This document shows, piece by piece, positions 10,713-24,048 of a DNA stretch of 64,000 nt (position 1 is the stretch's first letter; every line of letters starts with the position of its first letter). Made by a program: the position numbers and the translations under genes. The notes beneath the pieces are model-generated. The model searched no databases. It was not told the DNA's origin and worked only from the letters and a program-made list of their open reading frames with translations. Source of the DNA: Plasmodium relictum (lineage: Eukaryota > Apicomplexa > Aconoidasida > Haemosporida > Plasmodiidae); contig NC_041685.1 of NCBI RefSeq assembly GCF_900005765.1, forward strand, positions 1,178,001 to 1,242,000, in the 5' to 3' direction.

Positions 10713-11730
10713 TTTCAGTTTTTTTAAATTTATAAATATAAAAAAATAAAAACTTGAATAGTATTCAAAATTATATAAAATTAGAGCTTTTTAATATATA
10801 CCTTTTTTAATCAAAAAAGAAAAAAAAAAAAAGAAAAAAAAATATACAGTAAATTAAATTAAAATAGAATTATATTAAATGAAAACAAAAAAACAGAAAT
10901 AAAAGAAAAAAATAAAATAATTTGTATTCTCTCTTATATTTGCTATATCAAAAAATAAATCATGCTGTATATTCTTATCTCATTTTCAATGAAAAAATTA
11001 AATGAGATAAAATAATATCGCACCAGATATATATAATAGATTTTATATATGCAAAAAATAATAAAAAAAATAAAAAATAAAAAATGAAAAAAGTAAACAA
11101 AACAAGGAACATAAAAGGAATATATGAGTTTATATCTAATATATATATAATAAAAAAGAAAAAAAATAAATAATAAATAATAAATAATGAGAATAATCAA
11201 TTCAATTATATATTTAAAACTATTTGTAAATTTTTAATCATTTAAATTAACCTAAAAAAATACTAAACATTTTTTTTTTTCGAATATTTTATTATGAAAG
11301 AATTAATTTGTAAATTTAATGAAATTTTTTTAAAACTTACATGGTTTTAAGTTAAATTTTTTGCATGATTAAATTTATATGAATTTTTACATAAATATTT
11401 GAAATATATGTAAATGTGTAATTTTATGTAACGAAAAAAAGTATTTTCAATGCATTTAAAGTAAATATATTATTATATATACATATTCATTAGAGAGATG
11501 TGAGACAGAAAGAAAGAAAGATAAAAGTTAAAATATTTTGTATTTTCAATTTAAAAAAATGCACCATTTTTTTTTTTTTAATTAACTAATATATATTCAT
11601 TTTTAATAAATTTAATGAATTCGTGGAAATATAATATATATGTTTTCAAAATTAAATCTTTTGAATTTTATGTGAGTGGAAATATAGGATAATAATTGTA
11701 TAATTACAAATGTATTACTTCCATATATTT
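10713..11730. other. AT-rich DNA between two relics
   Basis: I see no credible exon. Short hydrophobic Tyr/Ile/Phe ORFs in this stretch have the composition expected of AT-rich noise. Confidence 0.6.
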
Positions 11731-12759
11731 TTAATCAAGGCAAAAATTAAAATTTTTTTTTCTTTTAGGAATAGTAAATGAGTTATAGACACATTTTTCA
11801 CCTTTAATCAATTCTTTACAATAATCTTAAAAAAATTAAATAAAATTATTTTTTTTTTCATTTTATATTATTACAATTTAAAGTATGCACACCCCTTTTA
11901 AGTTGATATATAAAAAGATTCACATAAAAACAAAATATTTCCTTAAAAAGATTTCATATTTCTTTCGAAGATGCTAGTAACATTAAATTACCTCTATTAT
12001 AAATGTTGCATTGATCATGATCATTTTCCGATATATCGTCTCTTAAAAAAAAAGCATATTGTTGTATTTGTTCTGATTAAATTATTTTAAATTATCTTTT
12101 TTTTAAATTTTTATCATATTTCAAAATATAATTAAAACGAATTTTAAACTTCCTTAAGGGAGGTTTCAGAATTCAGGAGAAAACAACATGCGATTTATAT
12201 ATCTATTTATCGAAAGATGTATTAAAAACTAAAAAGTTATTCTTTTAAATATTTGTTTTTAGTAATTTAACATAAATTTTTTTAATGAAATATATTTCTC
12301 TTTTAACAAAGGGAAATTTTACAAAAGTTATGATTAATAAAACTATTAATATTATAAAATTTCTTTTATCATATGAGTTAATATATTATTTCATAATTTT
12401 TTCTTTCTTTTTTTTGCTATGTGTTACTACAAATATTTTTTCCTTCTTTAGGATAGATTTATGTTTTTCATTTTGAGGGATTTTTTATTTCATTATTTTA
12501 AATATTTCTATATAATAGTTAAATTTTAAATAAATATTGAAAATTTTTTTTTTTTTAAATTAATCTCAAAGTTCCTATAATTTTGATGCTTTTATCTCCC
12601 TAAATGTAAACATGATCTCATCCCTTATTTATGTTTTCTTCCAGATCATTGTTAGTTTTATTATTTAAATTTTTATATTTTAATATGTTATTTCATTAGG
12701 ATTAAGTATAAAAGTTTCTTTTGAGTTTCAAAATTGTGTATATAGAAAGAAGCAGACAT
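11731..12759 (-). pseudogene. unidentified decayed protein-coding gene
   Basis: Several stretches on the minus strand read as normal protein broken by isolated stops and frameshifts. They run from MSASFYIHNFETQKK (12759 down), then TNNDLEENINKG, DHVYI and GDKSIKIIGTLRL, with TGA and TAG between the pieces. Next come EKHKSILKKEKIFVVTHSK, a membrane-like segment near 12340, RDDISENDHDQCNIYNRGN and LMLLASSKEI (11942-12025), and DYCKELIKGEKCVYNSFTIP (11764-11825) ending at a stop at 11731. Three of the stops (before DHV, after VYI, after KEI) are one transition away from TGG, as expected for neutral decay of Trp codons. The family is not recognised. The relic lies on the same strand as the Rab pseudogene, about 1 kb upstream of it. 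Confidence 0.6.
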
Positions 12760-15700
12760 TTATTAATATTTTAGTATAACAAAAAAAAAAAAAAAAAAAA
12801 AAAACATGTAGTATATTTTAAAAATGCGCAAGCTATTTATTTGGAAAATTAAAAAAATAAAAAAAAATAAAAATTATTTATATAAACATATAAATTTAAA
12901 AAGTGGTAATATATGAAAATAAATTTAAAAAAGCTTCTTCTGTTTAGTATAAAAATAAATGAATAATTAGTCTTTGTAAGTAAAAATTTCTATTTTATTT
13001 TTATTTTTTTTTATTGTTTATATGTAAAGCATTCATATACTAAGAAAGATAATTTATGCAACTAAAAGTTTATTATTTTAAATGAATTTTGTATTTTCTT
13101 AATAAATGGTAGGTCATTATTAGCAATTTAAATAAAATAATTTATTTTTATTCTAAGATTATTATTTTTTTATGTATATTTTTTTGCGAATTAAAAAAAA
13201 ATATGTATTATTTTCTATAATTATATATTTAAAAATTTTTTTTTTAATATTCTATCAATCCTTTTTTATTTTTTTGAAGAATTAAATATTTTACTGCTTC
13301 AATTTAGAAAAAATATTTTTAAAAATAAATCTAAAAAAAAAAATGATGTATATTTTATAACAGTTTTAAAATAATATATAAATATATATATGTTCATTGA
13401 AACATTTCTTTATATATTAAAAAAGAATATTATAAATTTTTACTAAATATAAGTTTGTTTTTTTTGAATTTTTCTTTTTCTTTCGAAGTATTATATTGAT
13501 TTAGATATAAAATAAGTTGATGCAACAAAAAAAGTGTTAAAAAATATGTAAACTTTTGTGATATACACAGATAAAAAAAAAAAAACTTTATTTTCATTGT
13601 AATTGAAAAAATACTATAAATGCATAGAAAATATAGCAAATATTTCAACAATTACATAAGTAAAAAAAATATGAGAAAATATACCCTCAAAAGTTATAAA
13701 GGATAAAAAGAAGAAAAAAAAAATACCATTAAAAAAAAAGAAAGTTTATTCTGCAGGGAGTAAGAAAAAGATCTATATAATGAAATGTTATACAAGAGTA
13801 AAATGTAATATAAAAAATTATTTAAAAATAAATTAAATGTAGTGTGTTTAAATGAAAATTTTATATATGAGAAATAATATGAAACAAGTTAAGTGAATTC
13901 TATTTATATAAATCATTACAACAATAAAGGATACTTATAATTTTAGATTGTTATAATGAATATTAAAACATGTTAAAAAGAAATTATATAGGTTACATAT
14001 AAAAATATATCTTTTTTTTTTTTAATATATTAGCGTATATAATAACTGAAAATATTACAAAAGGCATTTTTACATCAGTCATATTTATACTGTAGAATTA
14101 TAAAATAATGAGACATAATAAAAAGTTGTTTTTATTTATTGTAAATACTATTTTACTATGATTTGTAAAAAATTTTTGTTTATCGTTAAATTGTTAAGAA
14201 AGAGTGTGTATCAAAAAATAAAATATTACGGTAAATTCTAAGCATAAAAATATTACGAAGCTTTTTATATGAAAATAAGGCAGTTATAAAAAAAATTGTT
14301 ATAATAATTTGCTATTAAACATTTTAGATATATTTATTTTCTATGTTATATTTAGCATAATTTTTAAAAATATATTGATATAAAAAGGTTTCTTTTTTTT
14401 TTATATATTTTAAATTATTTCATATTAATTATGATTTTTTAATAAGAATTAAATAAAATTTTGTAAATATGAATACTAAATTTAAAAATACATTAAAAAA
14501 AACATATATTAAATTCATTTGGTAAAAAGAAATAAATACTAAAATTGAGATATTCTTAAAGCATAAACATGCATATAGTTCTTTTTTTTATTTAATATTT
14601 TGTATAAGAATAGTATAAAATAACATTTATATAAATTTATATTAACAACGTATTTACTTTATTATGTATACTGTTTCCTTTTTATTTTTCAATAACCTTT
14701 TTTTTTGAATGTTTCATGCTTTTTAATAGGTTAAGTACATTAGCTATTACTTCTTTTTTTATGAATGCATATATTTGTTTATGTTATTTAAAGAGTTATT
14801 AACTTTTCTTTTTTTTTTTTGCTTAAAATTTATCTCATGTTTTTGCGTTTGTATATATAATTTTTTTTTTATATTTGTTCAGTATTATATATATAGTAAA
14901 AAAATTAATTTAAAATTAAATATACACATAAAAAAAAAATATGTTTTTAAATATAATTTTTTAAGTTTATATTTTTTATATTTTAATAAAGTTTATTAAG
15001 TGTAACTGAAGCGTGTGTAAGGTATATATATGTTCTTATTATCCAAAAATTATGTAAATAAAAATATTATTGAAATATTTTAATATTTCTAAAAAATACC
15101 AGGTTTAAATTATTTTAAAAATTTGCTTTAACATGTTTAATATATCAAGCATCAAATGAGTATATCCTTTATATAATTAATATAAGCATTATATGAAAAA
15201 AGGAAATTAATAAAGGGGAGAAGAATAATTAATAATATTATTTTTTTAATGTTCACAAAAATATATCAGCTTATTAATAATAAATTTAATAATAAACTTT
15301 TTTTAAAAAGGAATTATTTTTTTTTAAAATTTAATATAAAATAAAAATACGACATACATAGGTAATATTTTTTCATAAACATATTTTTTCGAAAAAATTT
15401 AAAGGCAATTTACATAAATATTATAACCATTTTAGTGAAATAATTTTTACATAAAAAATAATTCCTTAATTTTATCATTAGATATTAAATAAATTAAAAT
15501 TTAAAAGGAAAATTAATCTTGTGCTTCAGTTAATTTTTAATGAAATGAAAAATATATATAATGAAAATTATATATATATCTAACAAATTATCATTTTTTT
15601 TTTTTTCAAAAATTTATATAAATTTATTTGACTATATTTATTCAATGACTAATTTTGACATGCAGTTAGTAATATATGTGAAGAGTATTATTTTATTATT

Positions 15701-16543
15701 ATGTTTATGTAATTTAATATTTTTACACGAAACCAATTACGTAACACATACATTTAATATAATTAATCATATTTGAAAATTGAATGATTAATTTATATAA
15801 AACATAAAATAAATATAACAATAAAAAAAGAATAAAAAAAAATTATTCAAAAGTATTAATATTTCGAAAATACTTGTATTACTGAATGAATTATTAAAAT
15901 ATTAAATTTAATCAGAATATAAATATATTAAAAATGAATCGAATTATATATAAAAAAAAAAAAAATTAAAATTTTTTTAAAATATATAGTAACTTTATAT
16001 ATTAAAATAGAATTAAATATATATTTGAATCAATGAGTATATAATAGTAATAATAATATATATATATATACATATAATTTTTGACTAAATTTTGTTTAGT
16101 CATTTATTTTATGATAAAATATTAAAGATATTTATATATTATGATAATTTAAAAATTTAGTCTTTTTATTAAAGACAAAATACAATTGTCGTGCTATATT
16201 TATTTTTATAGAAAAATATTTAATTTTTTATATCAATATAGAATAATTTTTTAAATGAATGAAATTAAAATTGAAAAAATGCAAAAGTTTAGCAATTTAA
16301 ATATACTATAATTTATTATATATTTAATTTATCATTAATTAAATAAAAAAATAAGTGTTAAGAATTACAATATATATTATATATATACATTTTAACAAAA
16401 GTTTGTGAAATAAAAAATCGTTAATCTTTTGATTTTCTAAAATTAATTGAAGATATATTTTTTAAATATTTGGTTATTTTTATATATTGTTATGCTTCGA
16501 TAATATAATTTTTCTTTTCTTTTTTATTTAAAAAAAAAAAATA
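12760..16543. other. gene-free AT-rich DNA
   Basis: These 3.8 kb contain poly-A tracts (for example 12781-12803) and short low-complexity ORFs only. I found no convincing exon, RNA gene or repeat family member. Confidence 0.55.
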
Positions 16544-17634
16544 ATGAAATCTTATTTAAAAAATTACAAAAATAAAAAAAAATTTGAGTATGTAGAGAGA
16601 TATCAAAGTTATTTGAAAGATTTAATAGTATCCAAAAGTAAAAATTGTTGAAATTTTTTTTTTACAGTCTTAAATGAATTGACATATTAAACTGTTTTTA
16701 TTAATATTATATTTCTTTTTGGTGATTTTATTAAGAATTACATTTTAGTATAAGATAATACATTGAATATGTATTATTTCATATATAATTTTTTAATTTT
16801 TTTTTTTAAAATTGCAAATGACATTTTTTTGGAGTCTCCTATTAAAGAAAAATGGATTTTTATGATTTAAAAAATTGATGCATATCATTATTCTTAGTAT
16901 ATAAAAAAAAATAAAATAAAATCTTTGAAATATAATAAAGAAACCGTATTGAGAAAATGAAGGTTAAATTTTTCTTTACCCTAAGAAGAAAAAAAAATTG
17001 AATAAAATAAAGAAAAAACAAAACATGGTATTTATATGAAGGGGATATATATATAATAAAAAAAAAAAAAAAATATAAGATGATTCATATAAGGTTATTA
17101 TTTATAAAATAATTATGAAAAATGTACTAAAATATTAATGTGTTTATGAAGTTATATAAAAGAGGAGGATAGTATTTAATGAGTTTGGACCGAAAAAATT
17201 ATCATGAACTAATTAAAAAATATATATATTATTTAAATTTCTTTTAAAAAAAAAAATGCAAAATGATTTCAAATTATCCTAAATTTCAAAATATTTTATT
17301 CTTTTTAGAAAATGAAACATAGTAACTTATCATGTTTGTGTATAAATTTAAAAGAATCGCAACATTATTTGCGCATGTATGTATATAGGCTTTTATTTCC
17401 AATTTTCATATAATATATATATTAGTTAAACAGTTATAAATATTCATTTTTTTAATTTTTGAATTCCAATTTTATGTTAAAACGTTGAAATTATTTATGT
17501 AGGTTATTATGATATATATTTTTTCAAATATAAATAATACATAAATTTTTTTCTATGAATAAAGAATATATTTAATTGGTGTGCGAGATAAAAAAAAAAA
17601 TTATAAAGATTCGGTTGTTTATTTTGATTCTTGA
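16544..17634 (+). pseudogene. cluster of coding-like fragments, unidentified
   Basis: Four plus-strand fragments look more like protein than the surrounding DNA. They are MKSYLKNYKNKKKFEYVERY onward from 16544; MSLDRKNYHELIKKY from 17179; KMKHSNLSCLCINLKESQHY from 17309, which follows a T-rich CTTTTTAG acceptor and ends at a GTATGT donor (17377); and NYKDSVVYFDS followed by TGA near 17634. They cannot be joined into one open frame: fragment 1 would need a 30-base intron and fragment 2 lacks a donor. A decayed multi-exon gene would explain this, but chance is possible. No family is recognised. Confidence 0.3.
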
Positions 17635-20600
17635 AATCCTAATGAAATTTAAATTTTGAAATTTCTTATATAAAAAATAACCATAATATATGAATTAAAA
17701 TGCTTCACTACATGCGTGTTTTTATTAAAAAAAATATATTTTAGCATTCTTAATTTCTCATAATTTTTTTATAAAAATTAATGCTATATAATAAAAAGTA
17801 AATAATTTGATTTTAATATAATGTGCATGTTTTCTAATTTTTTTTTTTTTTATCATTTTACCAAAAACATTATTAATAATTAATTTATGGATATTTTTTC
17901 TGAATTCATAATCTTAATTTTCATTGAAGTGTTGCAATCTTAACGACATATATATATTTATAAAATCATGTTAAGTGAATAAAATATCCTATAATTTATT
18001 TATGTTTTTTTTTTTTTTTAATTTGAAAGTAATATTCATTCCATATTTAATATTTATAAGGATATGCAGAATTTATGTTATTAAATAATATTGCTTTTAG
18101 TAAATATCATTTCTTATAGCTCTTATTTAGCATAATAATTAAAAAAATTCTGAAAAATATATTCACTATATTTCATATTTATGTATATTTAATTGTTAAA
18201 TATGCACATATAAAACAGTGGTAAAATAAATAACTTATATATTTATTTTAAATAAAAAATAGTATATTAAAAAAAGAAACATAAATATGAAAAGTGCTTT
18301 ATTTTGCATATACACGAAATAAATTGTAATGGAAAATTTTTTTCAAATAATATTTTCACCAGTTGTATAATTTTTTATTGTTTTTGGATTTACATATTAT
18401 TTTTTTTTTTTTCAATATAATATTTTTTTCAATAGTTTTGGTAAATATTTCCCTTTATTGGAATACGTTTCCTTTTTTTTATCATATTTTTATTTAATTT
18501 ATTTTTTCTCTTATACTAGAATATAATTTTTATGTAAATCATAATTTTATTATTATTTTTCTCTTTTTTATAATTTAATTTTCTTTTTTATTTATTATAA
18601 TTTTATTAATTTTTAAGTGTAATTTCAATTGCTATTTTCATAAAAATTACAACTAAAATATGACATTACAATTTCAACAGAAATATCTTTCAAATTTTTA
18701 TATATATATTTCATGTAATAATATTCTTTTTTAAAATGGATTAATTTGGTTGGCGTGTTTAAATTATTATCAATGCAACACAAAAAAATACATTTGAAAG
18801 TAGCAAAAAACAAATAAAAAAAAAAAAAAAATTTTTTTAAATTAATAAAAGGGATAAAATTTGATTAATTCAATTAGAGGAAGATATTAAGTAATTTTAG
18901 AAAATATTAACCAGCTTCATATACTTATTTTTAGACTATTTCTAATGCATTAAAAAAATATGACTAATTTGCTAAATAATCATTCTAAGAAAAATGGAAA
19001 TAGTAATGCAAAAACTTAAATTATAGTAATAATAATTATTGTTTTTAAGAATTTTTATTTTTCTTATTTTTCCTTCTTCTTTTTCTCTTTCTTTTATTTT
19101 TCTTTTTATTTTTTTTATATTATTTTTTTTTTTTTCTTTTTATTTTTCTCTTTTTATTTTTTTTATATTATTTTTCCTTTTCTATTTCTTTTTCTTTTTT
19201 TTTCCTTTTTTTTTATTTAATTTTTTTTTCTTTTTATGGTCAAAAAATTGTAAAAATCATGTAATATTAATATATATATTTAGTTTACTAATTTTAGATA
19301 AAATTTTGGTTAATATTTCATATTAAAATTATTTAAAAAATTAAAGGAAATATATTCATTTTTGAATATATGAAAGTGCAAAATAATTAAAAATACATAT
19401 TTTTTTTTTTTCTCGTTGCATGGGAAGAATTATAAATATGAATAATTGATATTTACAAAAAGTTGCATTTTTTTCAAAGGCACTCAATGTTTTTTTTTTT
19501 GTTTAAGTTTTATATAGTAAATTTTTTATATAAAAGTAAAAAATTATATACTTTTCATTGTTAAGAATAAGAGAAATTACAAATATTAATTAAAAAAAAA
19601 TTAATTTTTAAAATTATAAAGATATATAATTATTTTTGAATGATATTTTTATGAACTTGCTATACAATAACTATATTATTAAAAAATAGAAAGAGTTGCA
19701 TTTAAAAATATTAAAAATATTTAAGAATTTGATTAAAAAAAAATAAAATAAAATAAAACATTATGTAAAAAATATAAAGAAAAAGTAAAAAATGTGTGAA
19801 AAAAAAAAAAATAAAATATAGAGTTATGGAGTACGTATGTTTTTTTTATCAAAAATCAGAATATTACCCTTTTTTATTAAATAACTAAAAATTAAGGAAT
19901 ATATTAAAATTTGATTAATCATTTTTAAATAGAAAAATCAGTGAATATTTTTATAAAGAATAAAATTAAGGATAATTTTGTTTAGAATATGGGAAAAAAT
20001 GAATGAAAGATATAACAAATATTTCTCTATAACATATATATAATATAGAAAATATATGAATGTAATATTATATAAAATAACTATTTTATATTACATATAA
20101 TAGGTATATTATATATAATGTTAAATAAATATAATTAAGATATACAGAAACGTATAATTAAAAAAATTATTTGAATAATTTCAATAACATGAATATTACA
20201 AATTAGAAGAAATAAATATAAATAATAAAAGTAAATTATATAAATTTCTAAAATTTCAATAAGAGTTATAATGAGAAGTAAAATTATAATAGAATAAAGG
20301 ATATAATAAGAAGAATAATTACATATATGATAAATATTAAAAATAAAAGTGCTTTAAATAAGAAATAAACATTATACAAGTTATAAATGATGGTGTAATT
20401 AAAGTATCTAAATTAATATAATTAATAAAAATTAATAGAGCAAAAACAAAATAGATAAATAAAGTATTATTGTTTATAAATTATTTTATGTATACTGAAG
20501 ATAAAAATGAGAATATGAGAAACGGTAATTATCATATAGAGAAAAGATTAAATAAAATAAAAAAATATATTTTAAAGGAGAAAATTATAATAAAAAATAC

Positions 20601-21944
20601 TAATAAAGAATATAATGAAACGTTAAGAAATAAAAAATAAAAAAATAAAATAATGATTTTTATCGTGTTATAAATTAAATTAATATATTAGAATAAAAAT
20701 ATTTGAAGATTATATGAAAAATCAATAAAATTTTGAAGAAATAAGATGGAAGAAGATAATAATTATTTTTGAATATCATTATAGTTTGATGTTTAATCTT
20801 TTTATTTTAATAGAAATGCAATCACATATTTTACATAAAAAATTAAAAAAAAAAATTTTTAAGTTTTGTTTGAATATATCGTTTCTATTACATAATAATG
20901 TATATATTTTTGAAATTTTTTTTTTTCTTTTTAAAACTATTTTTTGAAAATTTAAGCTTTTTTTTTTTCGTTTTATTTTTTTTATATTATGTGATGTAAA
21001 ATATTTGAAACTATTGTAAAAAAAGTGTTACTTTTACTATTTGAAATTATTAATAATAGTAGTATTTCAAATTATAAAAAAATATGATTGTTTTTCTTAG
21101 AAGAATAGACGAATGATTATTTTCAAATGCAATTGTCTATTAAATAATTCTGTATTGGTTATATAATATAATAAATGCAGGGAACAAAATATTAGTAAAA
21201 ATATTAAGATTCATTTTAATTTCTTTAAATTTTTTTTATTTATATTAAAATTTCATATAATTCTCTTAGGTATTACAAAATAAAAATAATATATAACATA
21301 AGTAAAAATAGAATTTTTAGCAAATAAATTTATTAGCTCTTGAGTTACAAAAAAAAAAAAATATTATGATCAAAAAGAAAAATACAGTGTATTGGCTGAT
21401 TTTATATCTAAAAAAAAAAAAAATATAAAAAAATAAATAATAAAAAATTATAAAAATAAAAAGAAAATGATATAAAAAATAAAAAAAATTATAAGGTAAA
21501 AATAAAAAAAGAAAAAAGGAAAAAAGAGAAAATAAACAAGAAAAAAGCAGAAAATGAGAATTGGATAAAGAAAAAAAAAAAAAGAGAGATAATATCATAT
21601 AAATTGAATCACGTTGCATTAGTGCATTATAAACATGTTTATAATAAATGTATTTCTTTTGCATGCATTAAAAATTTCAAATTGTAAGTTATCAAAGAGT
21701 AGGAAAATTTCCTATTTTTATAATTAGCATATTATTTCGAAATTACTTTAAACACGGTGTTAGAGATAATAAATTGGTCTTTAATATTTAAGAAATATGA
21801 AATGCATGTGTTAATGAAATATTATTTAAAAATATTCTTTAAAAAAAAGGAGAGAAAAAAAAGAAGAATTTACAATGTTTTTATGCTATTGTTTTAATCT
21901 CTTGAAAAGTGTTCATATATATAATATATATACATATATATATA

Positions 21945-21991
<47 letters not shown>

Positions 21992-22326
21992 GTATATATA
22001 AATATTATATACATATATAAATTTATATACATGATATATTTTTTTCATTAAAAAATAAGATATTAAAATAAAATTACAAGTAAAAACGGAACTAAATTAT
22101 GTTGAATAGATAATTGTAAAAATTAAAAAAAAATTAAAAAATTACGTTATATAATTATAAAAAAAAAAGTAAATAAAATATAGTTATGTTTTATATAAAA
22201 ATAAAAAAAAATAAAGAGTATTTTATTAAATATATTAATTAAAAAAAAAATAATAAATAAAATATAAACTTAATTTCTTTCTTTTTAGAATATTACTAAA
22301 AAAAAAAATAAAAAAAAAATAAAAAT
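17635..22326. other. gene-free AT-rich DNA upstream of the 22.3 kb gene
   Basis: These 4.7 kb contain a T/C-rich tract at 19060-19240 (giving a spurious Phe-rich ORF), A-rich tracts near 21350-21590, and a long (TA)n microsatellite at about 21949-21988. The last 500 bases must include the promoter and leader of the downstream gene; a possible acceptor-like TTTCTTTTTAG sits near 22288, so a leader intron is possible. Confidence 0.55.
21949..21988. repeat. (TA)n microsatellite
   Basis: About 20 TA dinucleotide repeats within a broader TATA-rich stretch (21915-22020), a few hundred bases upstream of the intact gene at 22327. Confidence 0.9.
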
Positions 22327-24048
22327 ATGGGCAATAACGAAAATAATGCAGGTAATAATATGGTGCCTCAAAATTTTCAAATAAAAAAAAATTCCATGCA
22401 ACAAAAAAATGAAGCTAATAAAAAACCTTGGTATTTACAATTAGATAAAAATGATGTAACTTATTTTTTTGATTTGAGTGAAGAAGAAATTATTAGTGGA
22501 GGAAAAAGAAAAAAGCCTATAGATAATATTAAGAATAAAAAATTTGATAAGGAATTAAAAGAAAATTCATATAAAAAAATTGCTGTTGTAAAAAAGGAAC
22601 ATGGTAGTGAAAATGAAAATGAAGAAAAAAAAAAAGGTTTTGAAGAAAATGAGGAAAATAAAAAAGAAAAAAATAATGTTAAAATAAAAGAAATTGATAA
22701 TAATAATAATAATAATGAATCATTAATTTCAACATATTGTTATTATAGAGAAATAAATAGTATTAAGAATAACATATTGACAAATTCAAATATTTCAAAA
22801 TCACATAACCTATTTTTATACTTAAATATGTTTGCTAAATATTTGAACTGTGGTAAAAAAACCTCAGTAGATAAATTTTTAAGAAATTTTAATAAAAAAA
22901 GATTTAACAATAATAATAATAAAGGATTATTTAATAATTATAAGACTGATATATATGAAATTGGTATTTATGAAAAGAATATTTTTACATTTAAATTATT
23001 AAAAAAAAATAGAAAAATTGGAAATAAGATATATTACTTAAATGAAGAATTATTGGGTTTAGAGATTGACAGTTTTTTAGCAAAATTTTATCCAATAAAA
23101 TATATAGTTAAAGATAACCCTCTCATAAAGAATTATCAAAAACAAGTACACACTAATCTCTCTAGAGAAAAACCATTAACATTTGGTTTAGTAATAGACT
23201 TTGATTACATTCGAGAATGTTTTGAACAAAATGAAGAAAGATCATTGGAATTATTGGATTTTATAGTAATATTAGATAAAATTTCTGAAGTTTTTAGAGA
23301 AAATTGTTCAATTATTTATTTACATATATCAATATTCAATGAAAATGGTATTTCTGAAAGCATAAACATATATAGAAATACCTATGAATACTTATTCGAT
23401 GGATTAAAGTGTACAATGAAATTATTTGAAGAAAGAAATATAAATTTAATAACTAGAGTCCATCCTTTACATTCATATAGGAAAATAATTACTGATTCCG
23501 AAAATGACAATCCAATGATAAAAGATGTAAACAAATTATTTGAAAATAAAGAAATTGATAACATTCTATTAATAACTAATGAAATAAATGTAATATCATA
23601 TTGCTATAAAATACGTCATAGAATAAAATATAAAGAAAAAAATAAGCAAAATGATTATGCTATATCATATAAAAAGCCTGTTCTTGTTCTTTCTTTTCTT
23701 AATAATTTACCAATTAAAAATAATAAAATTCATCCTTATTTAAAACTGGATAAATTCTGTTATCTAACTTTTATTATTGAAAGTATATATCTTAGGTGTC
23801 AAGCAAAAAATATTGAAAAGATTGAAATGCAGAACAAAGAAAATATAGATTTAATTGAAAAATATATTCTAAAATATAATATAAAAAATAGAAAGTTAAA
23901 AAAGAAAATTAATGTTATATTATTAGATGATATAATGTATAAAATTAATTTTAAAAATCAAAATACAATAATAAAAGTTTCGAGTTTGCTAAAGAGGATT
24001 TTTTTGCCATTGTATTATCCAATACACTATTATATAAAGGAAAATTAA
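22327..24048 (+). CDS. conserved-looking protein of unknown function, possible NYN/PIN-like fold
   Basis: This intact 573-residue single-exon gene is the only clearly functional one within a roughly 25 kb gene-poor stretch. Residues 1-140 are low-complexity (Asn, Lys, Glu). Residues about 140-270 are moderately hydrophilic. Residues about 280-500 look globular, with FGLVIDFDYIRECF near 285-298, HISIFNENG near 338 and DNILLITNEINVISY near 409-423, then a basic C-terminus. An Asp at the end of a first buried strand plus a later ILLITN strand resembles the arrangement in PIN/NYN nuclease folds, but I cannot confirm the acidic triad, so this is a suggestion only. There is no signal peptide or membrane segment. 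The first ATG follows an A-rich leader and gives the longest frame. Confidence 0.85.
   Translation: MGNNENNAGNNMVPQNFQIKKNSMQQKNEANKKPWYLQLDKNDVTYFFDLSEEEIISGGKRKKPIDNIKNKKFDKELKENSYKKIAVVKKEHGSENENEEKKKGFEENEENKKEKNNVKIKEIDNNNNNNESLISTYCYYREINSIKNNILTNSNISKSHNLFLYLNMFAKYLNCGKKTSVDKFLRNFNKKRFNNNNNKGLFNNYKTDIYEIGIYEKNIFTFKLLKKNRKIGNKIYYLNEELLGLEIDSFLAKFYPIKYIVKDNPLIKNYQKQVHTNLSREKPLTFGLVIDFDYIRECFEQNEERSLELLDFIVILDKISEVFRENCSIIYLHISIFNENGISESINIYRNTYEYLFDGLKCTMKLFEERNINLITRVHPLHSYRKIITDSENDNPMIKDVNKLFENKEIDNILLITNEINVISYCYKIRHRIKYKEKNKQNDYAISYKKPVLVLSFLNNLPIKNNKIHPYLKLDKFCYLTFIIESIYLRCQAKNIEKIEMQNKENIDLIEKYILKYNIKNRKLKKKINVILLDDIMYKINFKNQNTIIKVSSLLKRIFLPLYYPIHYYIKEN

Noticed and set aside
12285-12476. 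63-codon plus-strand ORF
   Set aside because: Antisense to the minus-strand relic at 11731-12759.
16638-16667. 30-base intron joining two coding fragments
   Set aside because: Splice signals look acceptable but 30 bases is shorter than the introns seen here (83-156 bases in PIG-P).
19039-19326. Phe/Leu-rich 95-codon ORF
   Set aside because: Simple T/C-rich tract with no motif or splice context.
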